A stretch of 64,000 bases of DNA from Roseivivax lentus (GCF_900156805.1 NZ_FTOQ01000005.1:124001-188000), one strand, 5' to 3'; shown: positions 9,138 to 17,199, counted from the first letter of the stretch. The notes: generated by a model from the letters alone, not told the origin. Numbers and translations are program-made.

Positions 9138-10180
9138 GCAAGATCGCCCGCATAGCGCACGCCCGGCGCGCCGCCGACGCGGCCGATCACGGTGACCCGT
9201 TCGCCCGCATCGCTGAGCCCGTCGACGATGGCGTCCGCGCGGTCGGCGGCCACGACGAGCACCATGCCGATGCCGCAATTGAAGGTCTTCAGCATCTCCG
9301 CCGCCTCGAGCGCGCCCTGCGCCTGCAGCCAGCCGAAGACCGGCGGCAGGTCCCAGGCCCCGAGGTCGATCTCGGCGCCGAGGCTCGGCGGCAGCACGCG
9401 CGGCAGGTTCTCGGTCAGCCCGCCGCCGGTGATATGGGCCAGCGCATGCACCCCGCCCGCGCGGATCGCGCCCAGGCAGGGCGTCACGTAGAGCCTTGTG
9501 GGCGACAAGAGCGCGCCGCCGAGCGTGCCCTCGCCCCAGGGGCAGCGTGCGTCCCAGCCGAGGCCCGAGCGTTCCACGAGCTTGCGCACGAGGCTGTAGC
9601 CGTTGGAATGCACGCCGTTCGAGGCGAGGCCCAGCAAGACATCGCCTTCGCCCACATCCGCGGGCAGCGCCGCGCCGCGTTCCATCGCACCCACGGCAAA
9701 TCCCGCGAGGTCGAAATCGCCCGGCGGATACATGCCCGGCATCTCGGCGGTCTCGCCGCCGATGAGCGCGGTATTGGCGGCCTCGCAGCCCTCGGCAATG
9801 CCTTCGATCACCGCCGCGGCGGCGTCGAGCTCGAGCTTACCGGTCGCGAAATAGTCGAGGAAGAACAAGGGTTCCGCCCCCTGGCAGACGAGGTCGTTCA
9901 CGCACATCGCGACCAGGTCGATGCCGACGCTGTCGTAATGGCCGGTATCGATGGCGATGCGCAGCTTGGTGCCCACCCCGTCGGTCGCGGCCACCAGCAC
10001 CGGATCGCTGTAGCCCGCCGCCTTGAGGTCGAAGAGCGCCCCGAAGCCGCCGAGCCCGGACATCGTGCCCGCGCGATCGGTGCGCTTCGCGGCGGGCTTG
10101 ATCCGCTCCACGAGCGCATTGCCCGCATCGATGTCAACGCCCGCATCGGCATAGGTGATCGGGGGTTTGCCTTGGCTCAT
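9134..10180 (-). CDS. purM: Phosphoribosylformylglycinamidine cyclo-ligase (AIR synthetase)
   Basis: A 348-residue ATP-dependent cyclase that makes aminoimidazole ribotide in purine synthesis. Recognisable family stretches are '[20 protein letters not shown]', '[19 protein letters not shown]', '[19 protein letters not shown]', '[20 protein letters not shown]', '[17 protein letters not shown]' and '[16 protein letters not shown]'. Length matches the family. It is the first gene of a purM-purN pair that overlaps by 4 bp, and the tRNA gene lies 111 bp upstream on the other strand. Confidence 0.97.
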   Translation of the reverse strand: MSQGKPPITYADAGVDIDAGNALVERIKPAAKRTDRAGTMSGLGGFGALFDLKAAGYSDPVLVAATDGVGTKLRIAIDTGHYDSVGIDLVAMCVNDLVCQGAEPLFFLDYFATGKLELDAAAAVIEGIAEGCEAANTALIGGETAEMPGMYPPGDFDLAGFAVGAMERGAALPADVGEGDVLLGLASNGVHSNGYSLVRKLVERSGLGWDARCPWGEGTLGGALLSPTRLYVTPCLGAIRAGGVHALAHITGGGLTENLPRVLPPSLGAEIDLGAWDLPPVFGWLQAQGALEAAEMLKTFNCGIGMVLVVAADRADAIVDGLSDAGERVTVIGRVGGAPGVRYAGDLA

Positions 10181-10291
10181 GATGGCTCTCCGCTGGGCAT
10201 GACAGGTCCGGGGACGCGATAGCCCATCGTACCACGCCCTGCAACGACGCGCTTGACCCGGATGGACGGTCTGCTACTCCGGGGTCCGCTG

Positions 10292-10368
10292 GGGCCTGTA
10301 GCTCAATTGGTTAGAGCAGAGCGCTCATAACGCTTTGGTTGCGGGTTCGAGTCCTGCCGGGCCTACCA
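10292..10368 (+). tRNA. tRNA with CAU anticodon (Met or Ile2)
   Basis: A 77-nt cloverleaf with encoded CCA. The acceptor arms GGGCCTG and CGGGCCT pair, with two G-U pairs. The D arm is GCTC...GAGC, the anticodon stem is GAGCG/CGCTT with loop CTCATAA (anticodon CAT), and the T arm is GCGGG/CCTGC around TTCGAGT. The first pair is G-U, not the C-A mismatch of initiator tRNA, so it is elongator Met or the lysidine-modified Ile2. The variable region (TTGGTTG) looks more like Ile2 but I cannot settle it. Its 3' end is the integration site of the adjacent element. Confidence 0.93.
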
Positions 10369-10370
10369 GC
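10354..10370 (+). repeat. Left attachment repeat (attL) in the tRNA 3' end
   Basis: The 17 bases CTGCCGGGCCTACCAGC overlap the T-arm 3' strand, the acceptor 3' strand and the CCA of the tRNA. They recur exactly at 13422-13438 in the same orientation. The integrase gene begins 175 bp inside. This is the arrangement left when a tyrosine integrase inserts an element into a tRNA gene and rebuilds its 3' end. Confidence 0.9.
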
Positions 10371-10505
10371 TGTGCCACCAACTGCTCTACGATAATAATT
10401 TTTACTGTTATTTCAATTGCTTACAATTGCCGACTCCGCGGGGCATCTATAGAACTCTAAACCCATGCCACCATTTTGTGCCACCTATTGGCGCACTGTG
10501 CCACC
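10371..10505 (+). repeat. Four direct repeats TGTGCCACC between attL and integrase
   Basis: TGTGCCACC occurs at 10371-10379, 10477-10485 and 10497-10505, with a one-base variant CATGCCACC at 10464-10472. The last two are exactly 20 bp apart. They lie between the crossover repeat and the integrase start, where arm-type integrase or excisionase sites are found in P4- and lambda-type elements. The role is inferred from position only. Confidence 0.6.
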
Positions 10506-10544
10506 TGGGCTATAAAGGGAGATCACCATCAACGTGTGCGTCTC

Positions 10545-11759
10545 ATGCCCCTTACCCAGCTCGAATGCGTAAACGCTAAGCCTACAAAGAAACGATATGA
10601 ACGGGCCGACCGAAACGGCTTGTCTTTCGTGGTATGGCCCAACGGTAAGAGAAGGTGGTGTTATCGCTATCGGCTGCAGGGCCAGCAGAAGAGATTTTGG
10701 CTGGGTGACTTCCCGACAGTCGGACTAACGGAAGCGCGCGCGCTGGCAGACGCAGCTGCACTAGCCGTTAAGGGGAACCACAACCCCGCAAGTGTAGATC
10801 TCACTGAACTCGGACCAGACAACTTCCAGACTGTAGCGAAGGCATGGTTTGACAATCAAAAGCACGGGTGGAGCCAAGCTTACGCTACGCGGGTCTGGTC
10901 TCGCATAGACGCTGATTTAAACAGCCAATTCGGCACACGGCCAATAGTTGGGATAACTCGCAAAGATGTTCTTGAGGCACTGCGCGCCATAGAAGAACGC
11001 GGAGCAGTCGACATGGCAAAGCGCGTCAAACAATATGCAGAGAATATTTTTATGTATGCGATGAATGAAGAAATAATCGACGGGAATCCCGCATCTGGAC
11101 TAGAAAAGAGTTTAAAAAAGAATCCTCCAGTAAAACATCATGCCAAGCTCAAAGCCGACGAGCTGCCCACGTTCTTTTCTAGGCTCCACGAATACGAAGG
11201 AGAGTGCGATACCCGAATTGCTTTGAAACTCATCATGCACACTATACTGAGGACTAGTGAACTTTTAGGCATAAAAAAAGAGGATATAGACCTAGAAAAT
11301 CGCTTGCTGAGGTTACCAGCTGCTCGGATGAAGATGGCGCGCGACCATTTGGTTCCACTTACAAACAGTACCGCATCACAGTTTCAGATTCTAATAGATA
11401 GAAGCGATGGTGGGCGGCTTTTCTCGATGAGCTCAAACACCATGATTTATAGCCTTTACAGAATGGGTTACCACTCAAGAGCTACGGTACATGGTTTCCG
11501 CGGGACAGCCTCAACAATTCTTAATGAGTCAGGCCTATGGCGCCCTAACGCAATCGAACGACAGTTGGCTCATGTTAGTCAAAATACAGTGCGAAATGCG
11601 TATAATCACGCTGAGTATCTTCCGGAACGCCGAAAAATGATGAGTTGGTATTCAAACTTCTTGGATCGGTGCGAATATCAAGGCAAGTTACTCTTAGAGA
11701 GCAACCATCAAACTTTGGATTCTGATTTTGAGGACCTAACGGGCGGACTTCTTGACTAA
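10545..11759 (+). CDS. P4-type tyrosine integrase
   Basis: A 404-residue site-specific recombinase. The N-terminal arm-binding domain has the DUF4102-like pattern 'PTKKRYERADRNGLSFVV...GKRRWCYRYRLQGQQKRFWLG'. A central SAM-like core-binding domain follows, then the catalytic domain. Visible catalytic residues are Arg in 'HTILRTSELLGI', His-x-x-Arg in 'VHGFRGTAST', His in 'QLAHVSQNTV' and the Tyr nucleophile in 'VRNAYNHAEYLPERRKMM'. The ATG at 10545 is the best start although the Shine-Dalgarno element is weak; a GTG at 10536 is an alternative. Length and order match integrases that insert into tRNA genes, and the neighbouring attL supports this. All catalytic residues look intact. Confidence 0.93.
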   Translation: MPLTQLECVNAKPTKKRYERADRNGLSFVVWPNGKRRWCYRYRLQGQQKRFWLGDFPTVGLTEARALADAAALAVKGNHNPASVDLTELGPDNFQTVAKAWFDNQKHGWSQAYATRVWSRIDADLNSQFGTRPIVGITRKDVLEALRAIEERGAVDMAKRVKQYAENIFMYAMNEEIIDGNPASGLEKSLKKNPPVKHHAKLKADELPTFFSRLHEYEGECDTRIALKLIMHTILRTSELLGIKKEDIDLENRLLRLPAARMKMARDHLVPLTNSTASQFQILIDRSDGGRLFSMSSNTMIYSLYRMGYHSRATVHGFRGTASTILNESGLWRPNAIERQLAHVSQNTVRNAYNHAEYLPERRKMMSWYSNFLDRCEYQGKLLLESNHQTLDSDFEDLTGGLLD

Positions 11760-11828
11760 CGACTTATTGGAAGCCAACAGAAAAAACCTCAGCAAAGCGT
11801 AAATCTTAAAATTGAAGGAATAATGTTG

Positions 11829-12125
11829 CTAAGCCGCCAGCCTCATACGTTTGCTTTCCTTCAACATCCGATCACGAAGCATACTAGCTACCTGCCGATT
11901 TGCATTGATAACACTCATTCGAGCTTTGACCTCCGAAAAGGAAAACTCAGTCAGCAAAGGCACGAAAGCTGTGTTTACAAAAGATGAAGTTACATTTGGG
12001 ATGTCGATAAAGTCGACCGTAAAGGCTACATTCATACGTAAGCTATCGCGAAGCTTCGAGTAAACCTCGGCTCCCTGTGAGGACGTGTCACAGCTCGAAA
12101 CAATTTGTTTGACGACAATCACCAT
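11829..12125 (-). CDS. STAS-like (DUF4325-type) small protein
   Basis: A 98-residue protein resembling the STAS-like DUF4325 family: a beta strand around 'AFTVDFIDIPNVTSSFVNTAF' followed by a helix with 'FSFSEVKARMSVINANRQVASML'. In this family 'DF-----SSFVN-AF-P' is the core pattern. Such folds act as phosphorylatable or docking partners in partner-switch signalling. The start overlaps the upstream ATPase gene by 7 bp (ATGGTGA) and has a strong GGGAGGAG element, so the two are translated together and probably form a functional pair. The predicted fold is a family-level judgement; the exact role is unknown. Confidence 0.72.
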   Translation of the reverse strand: MVIVVKQIVSSCDTSSQGAEVYSKLRDSLRMNVAFTVDFIDIPNVTSSFVNTAFVPLLTEFSFSEVKARMSVINANRQVASMLRDRMLKESKRMRLAA

Positions 12126-12997
12126 TCGAACTCTCCTCCCTCGTCCTCAAACTCGCTAAATTTGTCCGTGTTGAAGCTCATCTGGATCAGCGTCCCAGGA
12201 CAGTACCCTGAGTATCTGTATGGCACTTTCGTGACGGAATTTCCATTTTTTTCGATCCGAACACCCCCGCCAGACGACTGGCATGACAGTACGCCCCCGA
12301 GATTTTGAACCACATGCACCTGCAGGTAGTACAACCCAACCCCTTGATTTGTTTCTAAACTTTTTGAGGTAAAGCCATCTTCAAATGCGAGTGATATCGC
12401 TTCCTCGTCAGTCAAGTTTTCCCTGACGCGGCCTACCGTCGCTGGTATACCAGAGCCGAAGTCTGCTAAGCACATTTCGAGCCTATGCTCCTGCGGGTAC
12501 CATTGAGCAAAAATACTCCCGACATCGAGTTCAGTATGGTCGGAGATGTTGTTAAAAAGTTCTGAAATGCATGTCCGAAACTCAGCCATCTGCTCCACTG
12601 GCACCCCAGAGCAGGCGGACAGCCATGGTACTAGGGTAAACCCGATCCATCCGTGCGAATCTTGATGGCGAACCTCCATGAGGGGCTGCGTAGTCTGCCG
12701 TGTCGCGCAGTCATCTCTCAGTGTCCGCCCAAGATGTTGCTGAAAGAACTGTGAGTCATCCAAGAACCTGATCGCATCACTGCGTTTGTTCATTCCGATG
12801 TAGCGAACCGTACATCCATGTCTAACCAAGAACCGTGTGAGATTGCTCAAAAACACAATTCCAGACGGGCGCGCAAACCTCAGCCCGGAAAAGTCGAACT
12901 CGACTTCGTCTGGAATTGACTCAAAGCGTCCGAAACTAACTTCAACTTGTTGAAACAGTTCTTCTGCACGGAACTGCCTAGGCAAAATCACACGCAA
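12119..12997 (-). CDS. Fusion of a STAS-like domain with a GHKL (RsbW/histidine-kinase-type) ATPase
   Basis: A 292-residue protein. Residues 1-100 look like a STAS-like domain ('EVEFDFSGLRFARPSGIVFL'). From about residue 130 there is a GHKL ATPase domain: N box 'ELFNNISDHTE' at 146-156, G1 box 'DFGSGIP' at 179-185 and G2 box 'NQGVGLYYL' at 217-225. There is no receiver, transmembrane or phospho-accepting His region, so it is more like an anti-sigma kinase than a sensor kinase. The start is TTG with AAGGAG about 8 bp upstream. It is followed by the DUF4325-like gene with a 7-bp overlap. This is the only cargo of the tRNA-integrated element besides the integrase. Confidence 0.75.
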   Translation of the reverse strand: MRVILPRQFRAEELFQQVEVSFGRFESIPDEVEFDFSGLRFARPSGIVFLSNLTRFLVRHGCTVRYIGMNKRSDAIRFLDDSQFFQQHLGRTLRDDCATRQTTQPLMEVRHQDSHGWIGFTLVPWLSACSGVPVEQMAEFRTCISELFNNISDHTELDVGSIFAQWYPQEHRLEMCLADFGSGIPATVGRVRENLTDEEAISLAFEDGFTSKSLETNQGVGLYYLQVHVVQNLGGVLSCQSSGGGVRIEKNGNSVTKVPYRYSGYCPGTLIQMSFNTDKFSEFEDEGGEFEW

Positions 12998-13000
12998 AGC

Positions 13001-13421
13001 GCTACTCCTTTGACTTTTTTACAAATTATCGGTCGACCGCTTCAAAACACCGCTCGAAAGAACTGTCTACCACCTCAAATCCGCAGGAAATACTGCCTTG
13101 TCCGGCCCCGAACATCCTAGTGCAGCACAGAATTTCGCTTGCCGATATCTGCCATAAGTTATTGTTTTTAAATTTATTTTCCTCTTTACCTCGGAAGAAG
13201 CTTTCTGATCGCAGCAGTCATCGCGACCGGTCACTGCACTTTTTATTTAAGCGCACAAAGAGCGATTCAACCCAGGCTCCCAGAAGACTGCGTTCCAAAC
13301 TTGGACGTTTGGGTAGACTTTGCAGTTTGTCCCATACTGTAACATTCTGACCCAGCTTGCGTGCCCAAAAATCGTTGCCTAAGGACACCTAAGTCATTGA
13401 TTTTTATATGGGTTGTTGCTG
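13001..13421. other. AT-rich non-coding right end of the integrated element
   Basis: About 420 bp upstream of the minus-strand cargo genes. I see no convincing gene; a short plus-strand open frame at 13120-13350 has no recognisable domain and no good ribosome site. The promoter of the two-gene module must lie here. Near the right repeat is CCTAAGGACACCTAAG (13378-13393), a 6-bp direct repeat that could be a protein site. Confidence 0.5.
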
Positions 13422-13438
13422 CTGCCGGGCCTACCAGC
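13422..13438 (+). repeat. Right attachment repeat (attR)
   Basis: An exact 17-bp copy of the tRNA 3' end (CTGCCGGGCCTACCAGC), in the same orientation as the copy at 10354-10370. It carries only the acceptor/T-arm tail with CCA, not a tRNA. Base composition changes back to GC-rich chromosomal DNA just beyond it. Confidence 0.9.
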
Positions 13439-13454
13439 ATTCATTGGCTTTTGC

Positions 13455-13473
13455 GGGCCTAGGCGGCCCTTTT
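13455..13473 (+). terminator. Original tRNA terminator stranded by the insertion
   Basis: GGGCC (13455-13459) and GGCCC (13465-13469) pair around TAGGC and are followed by TTTT. The hairpin begins 17 bp after attR. If the element is removed in thought, it falls just after the tRNA CCA, where a tRNA terminator belongs. Confidence 0.65.
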
Positions 13474-13497
13474 ACGGCTCGCTGTCAGTTGGACCTG

Positions 13498-13647
13498 TCA
13501 CGCTTTCGTGCCGTTCCAGTTTCTCAGTTCAGCGCCCTGCCGGGCGCAGGCCCGCATGATCGCGGCTCCGATGCCGTGCCCTGCCCCGGCCATAATGCAG
13601 GTCTTGGTGTTCAGTCGGAGCAAGATGTTTCTTTCCGTAAAGGGCAT
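13498..13647 (-). pseudogene. N-terminal stub of a short-chain dehydrogenase/reductase
   Basis: A 49-codon open frame reading 'MPFTERNILLRLNTKTCIMA' then 'GAGHGIGAAIMRACARQGAE' and soon a stop. The GxxxGIG pattern with the following helix is the cofactor-binding start of an SDR enzyme (family length about 250). The catalytic Tyr-Lys region is absent, so this is a truncated remnant. It lies at the downstream end of a decaying minus-strand operon next to the element's right end. Confidence 0.65.
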
Positions 13648-13965
13648 GGTCAGCCGGCGGCACCATCAAATTGGCGATGTCAGCAGGCAGCCCATTCAAG
13701 GGCAAGCAATGCAGGGATGTTGCAAGGCAACGCGATATTTTAAGCGACGTTGATCCGGCAACGTAACGCCTTGCCTTGGAGACAAGTCATTGAGCTTGGC
13801 GAAGGCGGACTTAGGTTGACCCCTTCTGTTCGAATCAAAGCCTGCGGCGTGTGGAGCCCCGCGCCGATCTGCAGGCCGACCGCCTGCGTCAAGCGCCCCG
13901 TACCCGCCCTTGCCGCGTCCAACCTGAGAGCAGGACAAGGCAGAACGCGACTTCGGCGAGGATGG
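13648..13965. other. No gene recognised
   Basis: About 320 bp between the SDR stub and the DUF4386-like gene. Several frames are open for short stretches, but none has a family pattern or a ribosome site. Given the broken genes on both sides it is probably degenerate coding sequence. Confidence 0.4.
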
Positions 13966-14579
13966 TCACACCATAGGCGGGGTGAAGGCGTCGAACAGGA
14001 GAGGCGCGAAGAACCGCAGCGAACTGCCAACGAGGTAGACGATCCCCGTCGCAGCGATCCCGGCCCCAATAATGCGTGGGAACAGGCCCGAGACCCAGAT
14101 CAGGACGCCGGTCAGCAGGCTGTTGATCGCGAAGAATAAGAGTCCAAGGTCGTAGCCATGGGCATGCAGGTTCAACGCGTGAAGGGCCATCGCATTTGCC
14201 CCCGGGGTGGCAAGGCCGGGCGCGCCCGTGATCAGGAGAAGCGCGGATTGCATGTGCATTAGGTTCATGGCGATCATCACGGACTGGATCAGCCTGAACA
14301 CCATCGCAGCGAGCGCCAGGACTGGCGCGACCGGGCGGAAGATGACGTAAAGCAGGATGGCCAGCGCCGCATCCGCTGCCGCCATCACGATATCCGCCGC
14401 GATGGCCATTCGGAACGTGCCAAGTTCATTCCGAATGGCGCTCGCGGTGGCGGTTGGATCGCCCATTCGACAAGTGGGCCGCGGAGCAGGATTTCAGCAC
14501 TGATGCCGCAGGCGATAATCACCAGGTAGAGCAGTCCGGCGAGGCGGAGGGTGGCGGGGGATCCTGTGGAATACGTCAT
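13966..14579 (-). pseudogene. DUF4386 membrane protein, frameshifted
   Basis: Two overlapping frames together make a full DUF4386-type membrane protein of about 204 residues. The N-terminal part starts at 14579 with 'MTYSTGSPATLRLAGLLYLV' and runs to 'ILLRGPLVEW'. The rest continues in another frame as 'DPTATASAIRNELGTFRMAI' with several membrane helices. The break lies at about 14455-14470; one missing base (for example TGGGCGGAT reduced to TGGGCGAT) explains it. The ATG has AAAGGA upstream. It follows the DUF2798 gene in the same operon. It may be a real loss of function or a sequencing error. Confidence 0.7.
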
Positions 14580-14679
14580 GTTCGGGTTTCCTTTTTGGGC
14601 CATTGACAGGCCGATTGGGCCGGCGGCTTGCACCGCATCAAGTCCGGAAAGGCTGTGCCTCCTTTCCGAACTTGAACGA

Positions 14680-14925
14680 TCATGGCCAGGCGCTTGCTGC
14701 CTTGTCGGCCAGCTTGCCTGAGAAGGCGCGGAGCTTGCCCCCAAGTAGCATGTCCAGAGAGAACGCGATCGGCAGGGCGACCAGGATGCTCTGTCCCCAG
14801 ACGTCTAGCCACGTCCATGAGATCCCGAACTCGAGGAAGCTGAACACGTCTGACAATGCCATCGACATGAATGACGACATAACCAAAGAGCTTGAAAGCC
14901 GCTGCACATGCTTGCGATTTATCAT
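14680..14925 (-). CDS. DUF2798 small membrane protein
   Basis: An 81-residue protein with two membrane helices. The sequence pattern 'LSSSLVMSSFMSMALSDV' followed by 'WGQSILVALPIAFSLDMLLG' matches the DUF2798 family: a short basic head, helix, polar linker, then a helix with the 'W---ILVA-PIAF' motif. Function is unknown. The start lies 1 bp after the stop of the FMN reductase gene, so the genes are one transcription unit. Confidence 0.72.
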   Translation of the reverse strand: MINRKHVQRLSSSLVMSSFMSMALSDVFSFLEFGISWTWLDVWGQSILVALPIAFSLDMLLGGKLRAFSGKLADKAASAWP

Positions 14926-14926
14926 G

Positions 14927-15465
14927 TCAGGCCACCTCTCGAACGGTCAGGGCCTTGGCGGCGGCGGTCAGGTCTGCCAGCGCGCTCGCTTCCGTTATGC
15001 GCCCGGTCTCGGCATCGAACACGTCGTAGAAGTTGGCAACGGAAACGGCCGCCTTCAGGTCCACCCCGAAGAAGCGAGCCGAGCCTTTCGCGGATGCCAG
15101 CACGCTGCCCGCGCCCCCGGGACCCGGCGAGGTCGCGAGGAAGACAGTCGGCTTGTCCTGGAACACCTTCTGATTGATCCGGCTCGCCCAGTCGAAGAGG
15201 TTCTTGTAGGCGGCGGAATAGGATCCGTTGTGTTCCGCGAAGGAAACAATCACCGCGTCGGCGGCACCGATCTTCTTGAAGAACGCCTTGGCCGCAGCCG
15301 GTTGGCCAATCTCCTTCTCGAGATCTTCGCTGAAGATCGACAAATCGTAGTCGCCCAGGTCCAGGACCTCGATCTCGGCCCTGGGGACCAGTGTCGCGGT
15401 AAACCGCGCCAGGGCTTTGTTGATGGATGTCCTGCTGTTGCTTGCTCCAAATTTAGGATTTTCAT
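14927..15465 (-). pseudogene. NAD(P)H-dependent FMN reductase, frameshifted near its start
   Basis: A flavodoxin-like NADPH-dependent FMN reductase. After the break the frame reads 'FGASNSRTSINKALARFTAT', then 'SFAEHNGSYSAAYKNLFDWA' and 'FLATSPGPGGAGSVLASAKG', all standard for the family. The natural start ATG at 15465 reads 'MKIL' in a different frame. One missing A in a short A run (near 15450) restores 'MKILKFGASNSRTS', exactly the family start. An alternative in-frame start would need 24 foreign residues. It belongs to the operon running from pirin to DUF4386. Error or true mutation cannot be told here. Confidence 0.75.
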
Positions 15466-15564
15466 GGGGTTTCTCCCGTCTGTTTGAAATGGCTTTCGAG
15501 GGTTGGATCTGATCGAGGCGGAGGCCCCTGCGTTCCACATGAGGAGACGCCGCCTTGACCGTGA

Positions 15565-16197
15565 TCAGGCCGCCTTGTCGGCGGGCACCGCGCTGGCCCG
15601 GACCTGTCCGACCAGCATCGCCCAGTTCATGTCGAGGGCGCCGTAGACCTCGCCGGCGACCGCGCGGGCATTGTCGGCCAGGATCTCGACCATCAGACTT
15701 GCACCGTCGGCGACAACCACGCCGGCCTGCGACAGGCGCAGCAGCCCGGTTTCGCGCTTGGTCTGGTTGAACGTGCCCGATGCGTCCATGGCCACATAGG
15801 CGTTGTAGCCCTTGCGTTGCGCGGTCATCGCCGGGAAGGCGGTGCAGACCTCGAGCGAGACGCCGGCGAAGATCAGGTTCTGCTTGCCCGTCGCCTCGAT
15901 CGCCGCGGCCACGCGCGGGTCATCCCACGCGTTGACCGAGGTGCGGTCGATAAACGCGTTGTCGGGAAGCGCTTCGACCAGCTCGGGAAAGGCGGGCCCC
16001 AAGAGCGTCTCGGCCGAGGTGGTGGTGGTGACGATCGGCAGACCCAATGCCTTGGCGGCCTTGGCCAACCCGACGACGTTGTGCTTGAGCTCAGCGACCG
16101 GATAGTCTCGCACGCCGGTCATCAGGCCGACCTGGTGGTCGACCAGGACGAGCGCGGTGTTGTCCTGGGTCATGAATTCGGGATTGATATAGGTCAT
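15565..16197 (-). CDS. Isochorismatase-like (YcaC-type) cysteine hydrolase
   Basis: A 210-residue cysteine hydrolase of the isochorismatase superfamily. The triad is visible: Asp in 'LVLVDHQVGLM', Lys in the following 'ELKHNVV' or nearby, and Cys in 'GVSLEVCTAFPAMTAQRKGY'. The sequence and length are closest to YcaC-like hydrolases of unknown substrate. It is the one clearly intact enzyme of the operon between the pirin remnant and the FMN reductase. The gene order pirin, hydrolase, FMN reductase, DUF2798 suggests a stress or detoxification operon under the LysR regulator at 17245. Confidence 0.85.
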   Translation of the reverse strand: MTYINPEFMTQDNTALVLVDHQVGLMTGVRDYPVAELKHNVVGLAKAAKALGLPIVTTTTSAETLLGPAFPELVEALPDNAFIDRTSVNAWDDPRVAAAIEATGKQNLIFAGVSLEVCTAFPAMTAQRKGYNAYVAMDASGTFNQTKRETGLLRLSQAGVVVADGASLMVEILADNARAVAGEVYGALDMNWAMLVGQVRASAVPADKAA

Positions 16198-16259
16198 CTT
16201 GATTTCCTGATTCTCTTGAGTGGGTTGGTTGGAGTTTCGGTTCAGGGTGAAAGGGGCGC

Positions 16260-17126
16260 TCAGTCGATGCTGCCCAATTTGCCGGCAGCGTGGGCGGCGA
16301 TGACGGCCTCCAATTGATCCGCGTCATGCATCTCGAACGGGCCCTTCTGCACGAAGGGTTCGCGAAAGGGCGTGCCGCCCAAGAGGACGGCCTGACCGAA
16401 TGTGTCGCTCATCAGGCGGATCTCCTCGGCACCGTGCGTGGCCAGCGCTGCTTCGCGGCTCAGCCGGTGGCGAGTTCCGTCGAGCTCGACCTCGACCTCA
16501 CCGCGGATGAGATGCAGCCAGGTTGCGTCTCAGGGCACAGCACGATGGGTGAACTGGCCTCCCGCCTGCAGCGCAATATCGAGAATGGTGAAGGACATGG
16601 CGGGCGGGGTGGCACCGACGACGCCGTTGCTTCGGCCGGTCATCACCCGCACCCGATGGCCCGGGCCTTGGATAACCGGCGTCTCGGTGGCGGCGACATG
16701 GCGCGCACTGGGTGCGTCCAGCTACTGGGCCGCCGGCAGGTTCACGAAGATCTGCAGGGCGTGGGTTTGTGATCCGGGGGTCGGCGCCTCGTCATGCACC
16801 GCGCCGCGGGCGGTCGTCAGCCAGTAGAGATCGCCTGGGGCGAGTTCGATGTCGTTCCCCAGCGAGTCCCTGTTCCGAAAGCTACCGGTGCTGTCCGCGA
16901 AGAGTACGCTGACCGCCGAGATCCCGGCATGCGCGTGGGGTGAAAAGGTCGGCTCGGTCATGGTGAAGTGATCGACCATGATCAGCGGGTCCATCAGACC
17001 GTCGAGCTGGCGGTGGACGAAGCTGAGTGCCTCGAAGCCCGTGCCGCGGGTCATTGTCTCCCCGTGTTGGACCGCAGCGATCGCGGCGCGGGGCGCGTGG
17101 GTTCGAGGTCTGTGTTGCATAGTCAT
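16260..17126 (-). pseudogene. Pirin family protein with two in-frame stops
   Basis: A full-length pirin (bicupin quercetinase/redox-sensor family, about 288 residues) broken by two nonsense codons in one frame. Before the first stop: 'HFTMTEPTFSPHAHAGISAV' with the cupin metal ligands His, then 'DSLGNDIELAPGDLYWLTTA'. A TAG at 16722-16724 follows 'FVNLPAAQ'. The frame continues 'LDAPSARHVAATETPV' to a TGA at 16530-16532, then 'DATWLHLIRGEVEVELDGT' to a normal end. Both stops fit single C-to-T changes (CAG to TAG, CGA to TGA). The ATG at 17126 has GGAGG upstream. It is divergent from the LysR gene. Confidence 0.82.
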
Positions 17127-17199
17127 ATTCGCCTCCTGTGCTGAATATGAACCTACGGATGGGACGAGGTGCGGAGAACACGTTGATTTCAGAACCCTT

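Larger units (their letters stand above)
10354..13438. mobile_element. Minimal tRNA-integrated element (integrase plus STAS/GHKL module)
   Basis: A 3.07-kb segment bounded by exact 17-bp direct repeats of the tRNA 3' end. It holds one integrase gene on the plus strand and two converging cargo genes on the minus strand, with no replication, packaging or conjugation genes. Its base composition is clearly lower in GC than the flanks, and codon use differs (many AAA, ATA, TTA codons). A terminator hairpin 17-35 bp beyond the right repeat looks like the tRNA's original terminator, now separated from it. The element is too small to move on its own except by integrase-mediated excision, so it may be a degenerate island or a passenger. 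Confidence 0.88.

Noticed and set aside
10292-10368. Initiator tRNA-fMet
   Set aside because: The acceptor begins with a G-U pair rather than the unpaired C-A of initiators, and the anticodon stem lacks the three G-C pairs.
13120-13350. Third gene in the integrated element (76 codons, plus strand)
   Set aside because: No ribosome site, no family pattern, Ser/Arg/Leu-biased composition; it also lies over the likely promoter of the minus-strand pair.
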